From JAAZMA01 sp964564325 (GTDB lineage: Bacteria > Bacillota > Clostridia > Tissierellales > Tepidimicrobiaceae), in NCBI GenBank assembly GCA_964564325.1, contig CAZMBD010000071.1, positions 1-11,357 on the forward strand: a DNA stretch of 11,357 nucleotides, read 5' to 3'. The notes below the pieces were generated by a model. It had not been told where the DNA came from and made no database searches. It saw nothing but the letters and a program-made list of their open reading frames with translations. A program made the position numbers and the translations under genes. This document shows, one piece after another, positions 5,337-11,357 of the stretch; position 1 is the first letter of the stretch; each line of letters opens with the position of its first letter.

Positions 5337-6626
5337 TTAAAATTTAATATGTTCTACTGTTTTATTAAGTTCAAGAGCTATATTAGACAAATCTTGTATG
5401 GAAGCATTTATTTCTTCCATAGAGGCCAAACTAGATTCTACGGCAGCAGCACTGGTTTCAGAAGCTGCTGTTGTTTCTTCTGAAATAGCGGAAATTTCTG
5501 TAGCCCTTTCTAATATATAGCCACTATTATTTCTTACTTCATTAGTTGCCTGTGTAATTTCTACTATAGAAGCATTTAGCTGTTCAATAGATAATAATAA
5601 AGAATCAAAGGATTCTTTAGTAGCTGAGGCTATATTTACACTTTCTTTAACCACGTTAATAACTTCATCTACACTATCAACCGCATTTGTACTGCTATTT
5701 GTAACATTTGAAGTAATTGTGGATATTTCCTGTGAATAAGAGTGAGTGGCATCTGCTAATTTACTAATTTCTTCTGCTACCACTGCAAATCCTCTACCTG
5801 CATCTCCAGCTCTAGCAGCTTCTATAGCTGCATTTAATGCTAATAGATTTGTTTGTTCTGCAATTTCATTTATTATAAGTACAATATTGTCTATATTTTT
5901 TATCTGCTCATTTAATTCGTCTATGATTTTAGAAGTGCTTTTAGTATTAGTTTCTATCGAATTTACTATATTTATGATTTTATCTATGGCAACATTTCCA
6001 TTTTCAGCAGATTTGGCCATAAAAGCAGATAATTCTATAGATTGTTGAGCATAATTATCTGTGTCCTGAGATAATTGATCTAGATTAGATATAGCCTTAC
6101 TTAATTCTGCAATATTTGTAGAGGTATTTTCTGAACCACTAGCAATCTCATTGACAGAAACAGCTATATTTTCAATAGAAGAAGTTGTATCTTCTATAAC
6201 AAAAGATAAATTCTCAGTATTTTCAGCTAAAACATTAGAATTTCTTTTAACTTCAACAGCCACATTTTTGCTACTATCTATTATTTTATTTAGTGCTTCA
6301 TTAATACCAGATAAATTTTTAATTTCTTTTATTTCTTTTAGACTAGAATAGTCTCCTGTGGCTATTTTGTCAATATCTAGAGAAAACTTATGTAGGGATT
6401 TAATAAAAAACTTATTAAAAATTGCATAAAGTATAATCCCTATAATTAGCATATTAACAATAGCTGAAACAAATATAGCAACTTGTGGGCTAAGATTTGA
6501 ATCTAGCTCAATTATTCTAAATATAGTATTTGAGATTGAGATACTTAGAAAAACTATTATAAATGTTAAAATTAAAATTTTTGCCTTTAAGTTACTGAGC
6601 CTTTTCTTATTTTCTTTATTTTCCAA
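5337..6626 (-). CDS. Methyl-accepting chemotaxis-like signalling protein with no large outer sensor domain
   Basis: A 429-residue membrane signalling protein that would pass a stimulus to CheA/CheW-type kinases. Two transmembrane helices lie at about 16-36 and 49-70 with only about 12 residues between them, so there is no sizeable extracellular sensor domain. A short, weak HAMP-like segment (about 71-115) leads into a long coiled coil. The highly conserved hairpin tip is clear at about 254-291 (EIAEQTNLLALNAAIEAARAG, then GRGFAVVAEEISKLA). Ala/Ser/Glu-rich stretches near 376-410 may be methylation sites. The start is TTG at 6626, fixed by AGGAGGGG 6 nt upstream; an upstream in-frame ATG at 6689 lies ahead of the promoter's -10 box and is not credible. 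It is divergent from a PAS-phosphatase gene. The stimulus is unknown; it may sense membrane or internal conditions. Confidence 0.9.
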   Translation of the reverse strand: MENKENKKRLSNLKAKILILTFIIVFLSISISNTIFRIIELDSNLSPQVAIFVSAIVNMLIIGIILYAIFNKFFIKSLHKFSLDIDKIATGDYSSLKEIKEIKNLSGINEALNKIIDSSKNVAVEVKRNSNVLAENTENLSFVIEDTTSSIENIAVSVNEIASGSENTSTNIAELSKAISNLDQLSQDTDNYAQQSIELSAFMAKSAENGNVAIDKIINIVNSIETNTKSTSKIIDELNEQIKNIDNIVLIINEIAEQTNLLALNAAIEAARAGDAGRGFAVVAEEISKLADATHSYSQEISTITSNVTNSSTNAVDSVDEVINVVKESVNIASATKESFDSLLLSIEQLNASIVEITQATNEVRNNSGYILERATEISAISEETTAASETSAAAVESSLASMEEINASIQDLSNIALELNKTVEHIKF

Positions 6627-6654
6627 TACGTTCCCCTCCTTAGCTTTTAATTTA

Positions 6655-6683
6655 ATTATAATATATATTACCATATATTTCAA
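6655..6683 (-). promoter_or_regulatory. Promoter of the chemoreceptor-like gene
   Basis: On the minus strand: TTGAAA (6678-6683), a 17-bp spacer and TATAAT (6655-6660), giving a leader of about 20 nt before the TTG start. The 14-bp tandem repeat lies directly upstream of the -35 box. Confidence 0.75.
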
Positions 6684-6700
6684 TTGCAATTTATCATTAA

Positions 6701-6728
6701 AAATTGAAACGATAAAATTGAGACGATA
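6701..6728. repeat. 14-bp tandem repeat between divergent signalling genes
   Basis: AAATTGAAACGATA (6701-6714) is followed at once by AAATTGAGACGATA (6715-6728), one mismatch in 14. The pair lies between the -35 box of the chemoreceptor-like gene and that of the PAS-phosphatase gene, a natural place for a shared activator site. No known operator matches it to my eye. Confidence 0.5.
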
Positions 6729-6754
6729 AATAAGAATAGAGTTATAAAAAAACT

Positions 6755-6783
6755 TTGTCTTTTAAAAAACATTATGGTATTAT
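6755..6783 (+). promoter_or_regulatory. Promoter of the PAS-phosphatase gene
   Basis: TTGTCT (6755-6760), a 17-bp spacer and TATTAT (6778-6783). The start would be near 6790, downstream of the ATG at 6774, which therefore cannot be the start codon. Confidence 0.6.
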
Positions 6784-6818
6784 TAAACAAAGCACTAATA
6801 CTTTTAGTGGGTGATGCT

Positions 6819-7940
6819 ATGCTTAATAAAGAAGATATCCAGGTTTTGGAAAACAGAATAGAAGAATATTGCATATTAAATTATCAAGTACTTGAAAGTA
6901 TGGCGGATTGGGTAAGAGTAGTAGATTATGATGGCAATATACTCTATGCTAATAAGGCTATGAAGGACTTTTTGGGAGAAAATATAGTAGGTATGAAATG
7001 TTATGAGGCTTATGGTAAATCTGAACCTTGCGGTTTCTGTATCTCTAAAAGAAGTATAGAAACTAATGAAACTATACAAAAAGAAGAAATTATAATGGAC
7101 AAATATTTTTCAATTAAATCTTCTCCAGTTCTAGATGAAGATGGCAATGTTATAGCAGCAGTTGAAGTATTTAGAGATGTGACTAGAGAAAGAAAATTGG
7201 AGTTGGAATTAATTGAAAAAAACAGAAAAATGAGCAATGATTTATTGTTCGCAAAGAGACTTCAGCGCAGGATATTACCTAAAAGTGGTATATATGACAA
7301 TTTAAAAATAAATCACCTATATAAACCTTCCGAAATGTTAAGTGGGGATATGTTTGATATTTATTATATAGATGAAAATAATATAGGGATATATATTTGT
7401 GATGTAGTTGGTCATGGTATTACAGCTTCTATGATGACTATGTTTGTTCGTCAAACTATGAGGGCTATAAAAGAAGATATATTAAGTCCATCTAGGGCTT
7501 TAGAACAATTACATCAAAGATTTGTTACATTAGATTTAGGAGTAGATAAATATTTTACAATATTTTATGCCATATATAATATTAAAAATAGGAACTTAAA
7601 ATATTCCAATGCAGGACATAATTGTATACCTATTAAATATAATTGTGATGAGATTTCTTTATTAAAGACCAATGGTTTTCCTATATCTTTAATTTTTAAT
7701 GAAATAGAGTATAAGGAGAATCAAATTAATTTATGCATAGGGGACAAAGTACTATTTTATACAGATGGAATAACAGAGGTAAAAAATATTGATGGAGAAG
7801 AATTCGGAATAGAAAGAGTAGTAAAGCTTATTGAAGAAGATAGGGGGAATGTATTAAATAGAATAGTACGCAGTGTAGAAAATTTTAGGTGGGGAGATCA
7901 AGAGGACGATTTTGCAATGGTATTAATGGAGGTATTGTAG
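6819..7940 (+). CDS. PAS domain plus PP2C-type serine phosphatase (RsbU/SpoIIE family)
   Basis: A 373-residue soluble signalling protein. A PAS sensor domain spans about 23-123, then a short coiled linker (about 124-150) with the LQRRILP stretch seen in RsbU-type proteins, then the PP2C/SpoIIE phosphatase domain (about 165-373). Metal-binding acidic motifs are present: SGDMFD (175-180, for the usual GGDxxD), DVVGHG (195-200), YTDGITE (314-320) and the terminal DDFAMV (363-368). Such enzymes remove phosphate from anti-sigma antagonists or related STAS partners, but no partner kinase or STAS gene is in the window. The PAS domain carries Cys61, Cys71 and Cys74. I chose the ATG at 6819, with GGTGAT upstream, because the earlier ATG at 6774 has no ribosome binding site and precedes the likely transcription start. 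The signal is unknown. Confidence 0.92.
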   Translation: MLNKEDIQVLENRIEEYCILNYQVLESMADWVRVVDYDGNILYANKAMKDFLGENIVGMKCYEAYGKSEPCGFCISKRSIETNETIQKEEIIMDKYFSIKSSPVLDEDGNVIAAVEVFRDVTRERKLELELIEKNRKMSNDLLFAKRLQRRILPKSGIYDNLKINHLYKPSEMLSGDMFDIYYIDENNIGIYICDVVGHGITASMMTMFVRQTMRAIKEDILSPSRALEQLHQRFVTLDLGVDKYFTIFYAIYNIKNRNLKYSNAGHNCIPIKYNCDEISLLKTNGFPISLIFNEIEYKENQINLCIGDKVLFYTDGITEVKNIDGEEFGIERVVKLIEEDRGNVLNRIVRSVENFRWGDQEDDFAMVLMEVL

Positions 7941-7945
7941 TGAAT

Positions 7946-7977
7946 AATAGGTCTTAGAGAAGTTTCTAAGACCTATT
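7946..7977 (+). terminator. Terminator after the PAS-phosphatase gene
   Basis: A 13-bp perfect stem (7946-7958 with 7965-7977) and 6-nt loop begin 6 bp after the stop codon and are followed by TTTAT. The U-tract is short, so some read-through into the isomerase gene 32 bp further on is possible. No separate promoter for that gene is evident. Confidence 0.65.
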
Positions 7978-8008
7978 TATAAATTATAACAAATATTTGG
8001 AGGTAAAT

Positions 8009-9307
8009 ATGAATAAAATTAGATTAGATTATTCAAATAGCTTTGTAAAAAAACATGAATTAGAATATATGAGGCCTTTTTTAGATATCTCTCATGAATT
8101 ACTACACAGTAAAAAAGGACAAGGAAGTAATTATTTAGGTTGGGTAGATTATCCAAAGAATTATAATAGGGAAGAAATTAAAAGAATTAAAGCTACGGCA
8201 GAGAAAATTCAAGAGGATTCGGATATATTTATTGTAATAGGAATTGGAGGTTCTTATCTAGGAGCCAGAGCCTGTATAGAAGCTTTAAACCATAATTTCT
8301 ATAATGACTTGTCGGAAGATAAGAGGAAAGGGCCACAGATTTACTATGTAGGAAATAATATTAGCAGCAATTACATTGTAGATTTATTAGATGTAATAGA
8401 AGATAAAGATATTAGTATAAATATAATATCTAAATCTGGTACTACTTTAGAGCCAGCTATAGCCTTTAGGGTTTTAAAAGAATATATGGAAAATAAATAT
8501 GGTAAAGAAAAGGCTAAAGAAAGAATATACATAACTACCGATAGAGAAAAAGGTGCATTAAGAGAATTAGCAGATAAAGAAAATTATGTAAGTTTCATAA
8601 TTCCCGATGACATAGGAGGAAGGTACTCTATATTTACCTCTGTAGGTCTACTTCCTATAGCCGTTTCAGGCTTAAATATAGATAGTATTATGGAAGGTAC
8701 CTTAGTAGGTTTCGAAGAATACTCCATAAAAAACTTATATGAAAATCCAGCTTATGAATATGCAGTTATAAGAAATATTTTATATAACAAGGGGAAATCT
8801 ACGGAAATACTTGTAAATTATGAACCTTCGCTGAATTATCTTTCAGAATGGTGGAAACAATTATTTGGAGAATCTGAAGGAAAAGATGGGAAAGGCATAT
8901 ATCCAGCATCTGTAAATTTTACTACTGATCTACATTCTCTAGGTCAATGGATACAAGATAGTAGAAGAAATATTTTTGAAACTACTTTAAATATAGAAAA
9001 GCCTAGGAAGGATTTTAAAATAAAGAAAGATAAGGATAATTTAGATAAATTAAACTTTTTAGAAGGGAAAACCATGGATTATATAAATAAGAAGGCCTTT
9101 GAAGGAACGCTGATGGCCCATACTAGTGGGAATGTACCTAATTTGGTTATAAATATACCAGAGATGAATGAATATTATTTTGGAAAACTAATATACTTCT
9201 TTAAAAAATCCTGCGCTATAAGTGGATATATGCTAGGAGTAAATCCCTTTGATCAACCAGGAGTAGAAGAATATAAAAAAAATATGTTTAAACTTTTAGG
9301 TAGATAG
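8009..9307 (+). CDS. pgi: Glucose-6-phosphate isomerase
   Basis: Cytoplasmic glycolytic enzyme that interconverts glucose 6-phosphate and fructose 6-phosphate. At 432 residues it matches the short Firmicute form. Visible motifs: the first sugar-isomerase phosphate loop IGIGGSYLGA (77-86), SKSGTT (141-146) for phosphate binding, signature 1 around DDIGGRYS (200-207), the catalytic glutamate region FGESEGK (286-292, E288), DLHS with H309, and signature 2 GVNPFDQPGVEEYK (410-423) near the C-terminus. The ATG at 8009 follows GGAGGT by 4 nt; an in-frame TTG 12 nt earlier overlaps the ribosome binding site and is unlikely. It follows the phosphatase gene across a modest terminator and precedes the crt-hbd unit. 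No paralogue or fusion is seen. Confidence 0.97.
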   Translation: MNKIRLDYSNSFVKKHELEYMRPFLDISHELLHSKKGQGSNYLGWVDYPKNYNREEIKRIKATAEKIQEDSDIFIVIGIGGSYLGARACIEALNHNFYNDLSEDKRKGPQIYYVGNNISSNYIVDLLDVIEDKDISINIISKSGTTLEPAIAFRVLKEYMENKYGKEKAKERIYITTDREKGALRELADKENYVSFIIPDDIGGRYSIFTSVGLLPIAVSGLNIDSIMEGTLVGFEEYSIKNLYENPAYEYAVIRNILYNKGKSTEILVNYEPSLNYLSEWWKQLFGESEGKDGKGIYPASVNFTTDLHSLGQWIQDSRRNIFETTLNIEKPRKDFKIKKDKDNLDKLNFLEGKTMDYINKKAFEGTLMAHTSGNVPNLVINIPEMNEYYFGKLIYFFKKSCAISGYMLGVNPFDQPGVEEYKKNMFKLLGR

Positions 9308-9308
9308 A

Positions 9309-9326
9309 CTGTTAATTAAATAACAA
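9309..9326. promoter_or_regulatory. Rex-like operator upstream of crt
   Basis: CTGTTAATTAAATAACAA matches the clostridial Rex consensus TTGTTAANNNNTTAACAA at 12 of 14 defined positions. Rex represses fermentation genes when the NADH/NAD ratio is low, and the crt operon is a known Rex target in Clostridium acetobutylicum. It lies 2 bp after the pgi stop codon and just upstream of the likely crt promoter. The match is seen; Rex binding is inferred. Confidence 0.55.
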
Positions 9327-9333
9327 ACTTCTA

Positions 9334-9365
9334 TTGTTTTATCTTAAAAAATTTGATAAGATAAA
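9334..9365 (+). promoter_or_regulatory. Probable crt-hbd promoter with overlapping inverted repeat
   Basis: TTGTTT (9334-9339), a 17-bp spacer and TAAGAT (9357-9362) give a plausible sigma-A promoter about 30 bp before the ATG. An 8-bp inverted repeat TTTATCTT (9338-9345) and AAGATAAA (9358-9365) overlaps both boxes and could be a second regulator site or a weak AT-rich hairpin after pgi. Confidence 0.45.
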
Positions 9366-9397
9366 TATGGTAGGATAAATGATTAAGGGGGGATAGT

Positions 9398-10177
9398 ATG
9401 GACTTTAAAAATTTATTATTTAAAAAAGAAGGTCATATAGGCATATTGTCTATCAATAGGCCAGATGCACTAAATGCACTAAATTCACAGGTTTTAGATG
9501 AATTAGATAGTGCGATGGACATACTAAAAAAAGACGGAGAAATACATGTAATCATTTTAACAGGAGAAGGGCGTGCCTTTGTAGCTGGTGCGGATATTAA
9601 AGAAATGAAAGATATGGACATGTTTAAAGCTCGTGAATTTGCAGACAAAGGTGAAAGTGTTTTTAGAAAAATAGAATTAATGGAAAAGCCTGTTATAGCT
9701 GCTGTAAATGGTTTTGCACTAGGTGGTGGATGTGAATTATCCATGTGCTGTGATATAAGAATTGCATCAGACAAGGCTAAATTTGGCCAACCAGAAGTAG
9801 GTTTGGGAATTATTCCTGGATTTGCAGGTACTCAAAGACTATCTCGACTAGTAGGCCTTGGAAGAGCTAAAGAATTAATTTTTACTACAGATATGATAAA
9901 TGCAGAAGAAGCTTATAGAATAGGACTTGTAAACAAAGTAGTATCAGGGGACAAGCTAATGGATGAAGCTTTGGCTATGGCGAAGACTATTAATTCTAAG
10001 GGACAAATTGCAGTTAGGTTTGCAAAAACTGCTATTAATTTAGGAATAGAAACAGATATAGAAACAGGTACGAAAATAGAAAAAGATTTATTTGGATTAT
10101 GCTTTGCTACAGAAGATCAAAAGGAAGGTATGGAAGCGTTTTTAGGAAAACGCAATCCTAATTATAAATTAAAATAA
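9398..10177 (+). CDS. crt: 3-hydroxybutyryl-CoA dehydratase (crotonase)
   Basis: Enoyl-CoA hydratase/isomerase superfamily enzyme that reversibly dehydrates 3-hydroxybutyryl-CoA to crotonyl-CoA in the butyrate pathway; cytoplasmic. It has 259 residues, close to the C. acetobutylicum Crt. The CoA-binding/oxyanion stretch AGADIKEM is at 63-70, the second oxyanion loop NGFALGGGCEL at 104-114 with catalytic Glu113, and the second catalytic glutamate Glu133 lies in QPEVGLGIIPGFAGTQRL. The strong Crt likeness and the hbd gene 16 bp downstream favour this role over a general fatty acid hydratase. ATG at 9398 with an AGGGGGGA ribosome binding site. Usually bcd and etfBA lie between crt and hbd; here they are absent. 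Regulation is likely through the Rex-like site upstream. Confidence 0.93.
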   Translation: MDFKNLLFKKEGHIGILSINRPDALNALNSQVLDELDSAMDILKKDGEIHVIILTGEGRAFVAGADIKEMKDMDMFKAREFADKGESVFRKIELMEKPVIAAVNGFALGGGCELSMCCDIRIASDKAKFGQPEVGLGIIPGFAGTQRLSRLVGLGRAKELIFTTDMINAEEAYRIGLVNKVVSGDKLMDEALAMAKTINSKGQIAVRFAKTAINLGIETDIETGTKIEKDLFGLCFATEDQKEGMEAFLGKRNPNYKLK

Positions 10178-10193
10178 TAGTGGAGGTGTTCCT

Positions 10194-11048
10194 ATGAAAA
10201 AGATAGGAGTATTAGGAAGAGGAACTATGGCATCTGGTATAGTTCAGGTTTTTGCACAAAATGATTATGATGTTACTATGTGGGTTAGATCCATTGACGA
10301 ATCCGATCCAAGAGGAAGTTTAAAATCTGTAGACAAAAATTTAGGTAGATTAGTTAAAAAAGAAAAAATAACAGAGGAAGATAAAGAAAATATACTTAAA
10401 AAAGTAGAAATAACTACAGATTACAATGATTTAAAAGATTGCGATTTAATAATTGAAGCTATAGCAGAAGATATGGATATTAAAAAAGATACCTTTAAAC
10501 AATTAGACGCAATATGTAAAGAAAATGCAATACTTGCAACTAATACTTCATCACTATCCATAACTGAAATAGCTACTGCTACAAACAGACCAGACAAAGT
10601 AATAGGAATGCATTTCTTCAATCCAGTTCCTGTAATGAAATTAGTAGAAGTTATAAAAGGTATAGGAACTTCAGAAGAAACTAAGGACAAAATAATGGAA
10701 TTGTCTAAAGCCTTAGGTAAAACTCCAGTAGAAGTAGAAGAAGCTCCTGGGTTTGTAGTAAATAGAATACTAATTCCTATGATAAATGAAGCCGTTGGAA
10801 TATTAGGAGATGGAGTAGCCACAGCAGAAGATATAGACGAAGCCATGAAACTAGGCGCAAATCACCCAATGGGACCATTGGCATTAGCAGATTTAATCGG
10901 AATAGACGTTTGTTTAGCTATAATGGATGTATTATATACTGAATTTGGAGACTCTAAATACAGAGCACACCCATTAATGAGAAAAATGGTAAGAGGTGGA
11001 TATTTAGGTAGGAAAACTGGAAAAGGATTTTTCGACTATTCTAGATAA
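10194..11048 (+). CDS. hbd: 3-hydroxybutyryl-CoA dehydrogenase, possibly NADP-dependent
   Basis: Reduces acetoacetyl-CoA to (S)-3-hydroxybutyryl-CoA, the step before crotonase. At 284 residues it fits the family. An N-terminal Rossmann domain is followed by catalytic residues in NTSS (117-120), His140 in MHFFNP, Glu152 in VEVI, and Asn190 in FVVNR, then the C-terminal helical domain with GANHPMGPL (221-229) and the end GRKTGKGFFDYS. Two features are unusual. The nucleotide loop reads GRGTMAS (8-14) instead of GAGTMGS, giving GxGxxA. The acidic residue expected after strand two (RD in relatives) is replaced by WVRS (30-33) with an insertion of about two residues. Both changes are typical of NADP(H) preference. 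ATG at 10194 with GGAGGTG; probably cotranscribed with crt and ended by the palindrome downstream. Confidence 0.94.
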   Translation: MKKIGVLGRGTMASGIVQVFAQNDYDVTMWVRSIDESDPRGSLKSVDKNLGRLVKKEKITEEDKENILKKVEITTDYNDLKDCDLIIEAIAEDMDIKKDTFKQLDAICKENAILATNTSSLSITEIATATNRPDKVIGMHFFNPVPVMKLVEVIKGIGTSEETKDKIMELSKALGKTPVEVEEAPGFVVNRILIPMINEAVGILGDGVATAEDIDEAMKLGANHPMGPLALADLIGIDVCLAIMDVLYTEFGDSKYRAHPLMRKMVRGGYLGRKTGKGFFDYSR

Positions 11049-11054
11049 AATTTT

Positions 11055-11101
11055 AAATAACTTACAATTTGGGGGACTGTCCCCCAAATTGTAAGTTATT
11101 T
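11055..11101. terminator. 47-bp perfect palindrome after hbd (terminator, GGGGGAC/GTCCCCC core)
   Basis: Arms of 23 bp pair perfectly around a single central T (11078); the core is GGGGGACTGTCCCCC and the outer part AT-rich. It starts 7 bp after the hbd stop codon, and the right arm runs into TTTTTATTTG, so it works as an intrinsic terminator on the plus strand. Its GC-rich GGGGAC/GTCCCC core is shared with the outer ends of the palindrome at 1829-1876, which suggests a repeat family as well as a terminator. Confidence 0.85.
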
Positions 11102-11105
11102 TTAT

Positions 11106-11135
11106 TTGTATATATATTATATAAAAATTTATAAT
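11106..11135 (+). promoter_or_regulatory. Probable promoter of the 3'-edge gene
   Basis: TTGTAT (11106-11111), an 18-bp A/T-only spacer and a perfect TATAAT (11130-11135), 40 bp before the start codon. Confidence 0.5.
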
Positions 11136-11175
11136 GGATACAATAAATTAAAATGCCATGGAAGGTGATACAAAT

Positions 11176-11357
11176 ATGAAGACCTTTTGGAAAACTTTTA
11201 TTTTATCCATTATATTTTTTATTACAGCTATATATTTAGGCTCTTATTCTTATACAAAAGTAAATGAGTATAAAATTCACTCTAATATAAGCACTCCAAA
11301 TACTCCTGTAAATATGCCTAAAAAAAGCAAAGTTAAAATTGATGAAAATTATACATC
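11176..11357 (+). CDS. Membrane-anchored extracellular protein, N-terminal part (cut by window edge)
   Basis: Sixty codons are visible before the sequence ends. The protein starts MKTFWKTF, followed by one hydrophobic segment (about residues 7-25, ILSIIFFITAIYLG) and then a polar, Lys/Pro/Asn-rich stretch with STPNTPVNMPKKSK. With a positively charged N-terminus this is a signal anchor or uncleaved signal peptide with the bulk of the protein outside. This layout is common in LytR-CpsA-Psr cell-wall ligases, which begin with just such an anchor and linker, but the catalytic domain is not in the window, so that is only a guess. ATG at 11176 with GGTGAT 7-8 nt upstream and a TTGTAT/TATAAT promoter. 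It is separated from hbd by a strong terminator and so is a new transcription unit. Confidence 0.7.
   Translation, partial: MKTFWKTFILSIIFFITAIYLGSYSYTKVNEYKIHSNISTPNTPVNMPKKSKVKIDENYT

Noticed and set aside
6627..6689. Earlier in-frame ATG for the chemoreceptor-like gene
   Set aside because: It lies upstream of the -10 box at 6655-6660; the TTG at 6626 has a strong ribosome binding site.
6701..6729. Sigma-D (motility) promoter suggested by CGATAA motifs near the chemoreceptor-like gene
   Set aside because: The CGATAA motifs are on the plus strand, away from the chemoreceptor-like gene, and no TAAA box lies at 14-16 bp; a good sigma-A promoter is present instead.
6774..6818. Earlier ATG for the PAS-phosphatase
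   Set aside because: No ribosome binding site, and it lies upstream of the probable transcription start (about 6790).
10421..10846. Long minus-strand open frame inside hbd
   Set aside because: Ser/Ile-rich translation typical of the reverse of a real gene; hbd is certain in this place. The same applies to the reverse frames inside crt, tyrS and the methyltransferase.

Overview
The window looks like a chromosomal segment of a low-GC, strictly anaerobic Firmicute, most likely a butyrate-type member of Clostridia or Tissierellia. Reasons: AT-rich DNA with AGA/ATA/TTA-rich codon use, strong AGGAGG-type ribosome binding sites, TTGACA-N16/17-TATAAT promoters, a tyrosine T-box leader, a superoxide reductase typical of anaerobes, and a crotonase/3-hydroxybutyryl-CoA dehydrogenase pair. 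I cannot name the species.

Layout. Bases 1-3988 are all read on the minus strand. In transcription order they are superoxide reductase (interrupted by an artificial N gap), a Tyr T-box leader with tyrS, a repeat-rich intergenic region, a secreted CAP-domain protein, and a marR-MATE efflux operon that runs off the left edge. From about 4148 the direction changes: a THUMP-domain rRNA methyltransferase (plus) converges on a methyl-accepting chemotaxis-like protein (minus) across a strong two-way terminator. That protein is divergent from a PAS-PP2C (RsbU/SpoIIE-type) phosphatase (plus). Then follow glucose-6-phosphate isomerase, crt-hbd, a 47-bp palindromic terminator, and the first 60 codons of a membrane-anchored protein that runs off the right edge.

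How the genes work together. marR and the MATE pump form a self-regulated efflux module with a doubled palindromic operator at the transcription start. tyrS is controlled by uncharged tRNA-Tyr. crt and hbd form a small operon for two adjacent steps of the C4 (butyrate) pathway, preceded by a good Rex-like (NADH/NAD-sensing) operator. Hbd carries two residue changes that suggest NADP(H) rather than NAD(H) use. The CAP-domain gene has a perfect match to the WalR cell-wall-stress consensus over its -10 region. The chemoreceptor-like protein and the PAS phosphatase share a divergent promoter region with a 14-bp tandem repeat.

Most of the window is ordinary housekeeping and accessory metabolism. 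I do not see an obviously new multi-gene system. The points most worth checking are the false assembly gap inside the superoxide reductase gene (55-bp identical contig ends), the cofactor-switch signature in Hbd, the Rex-like and WalR-like sites, the doubled MarR operator, and two long GGGGAC/GTCCCC palindromes that may belong to a dispersed repeat family.
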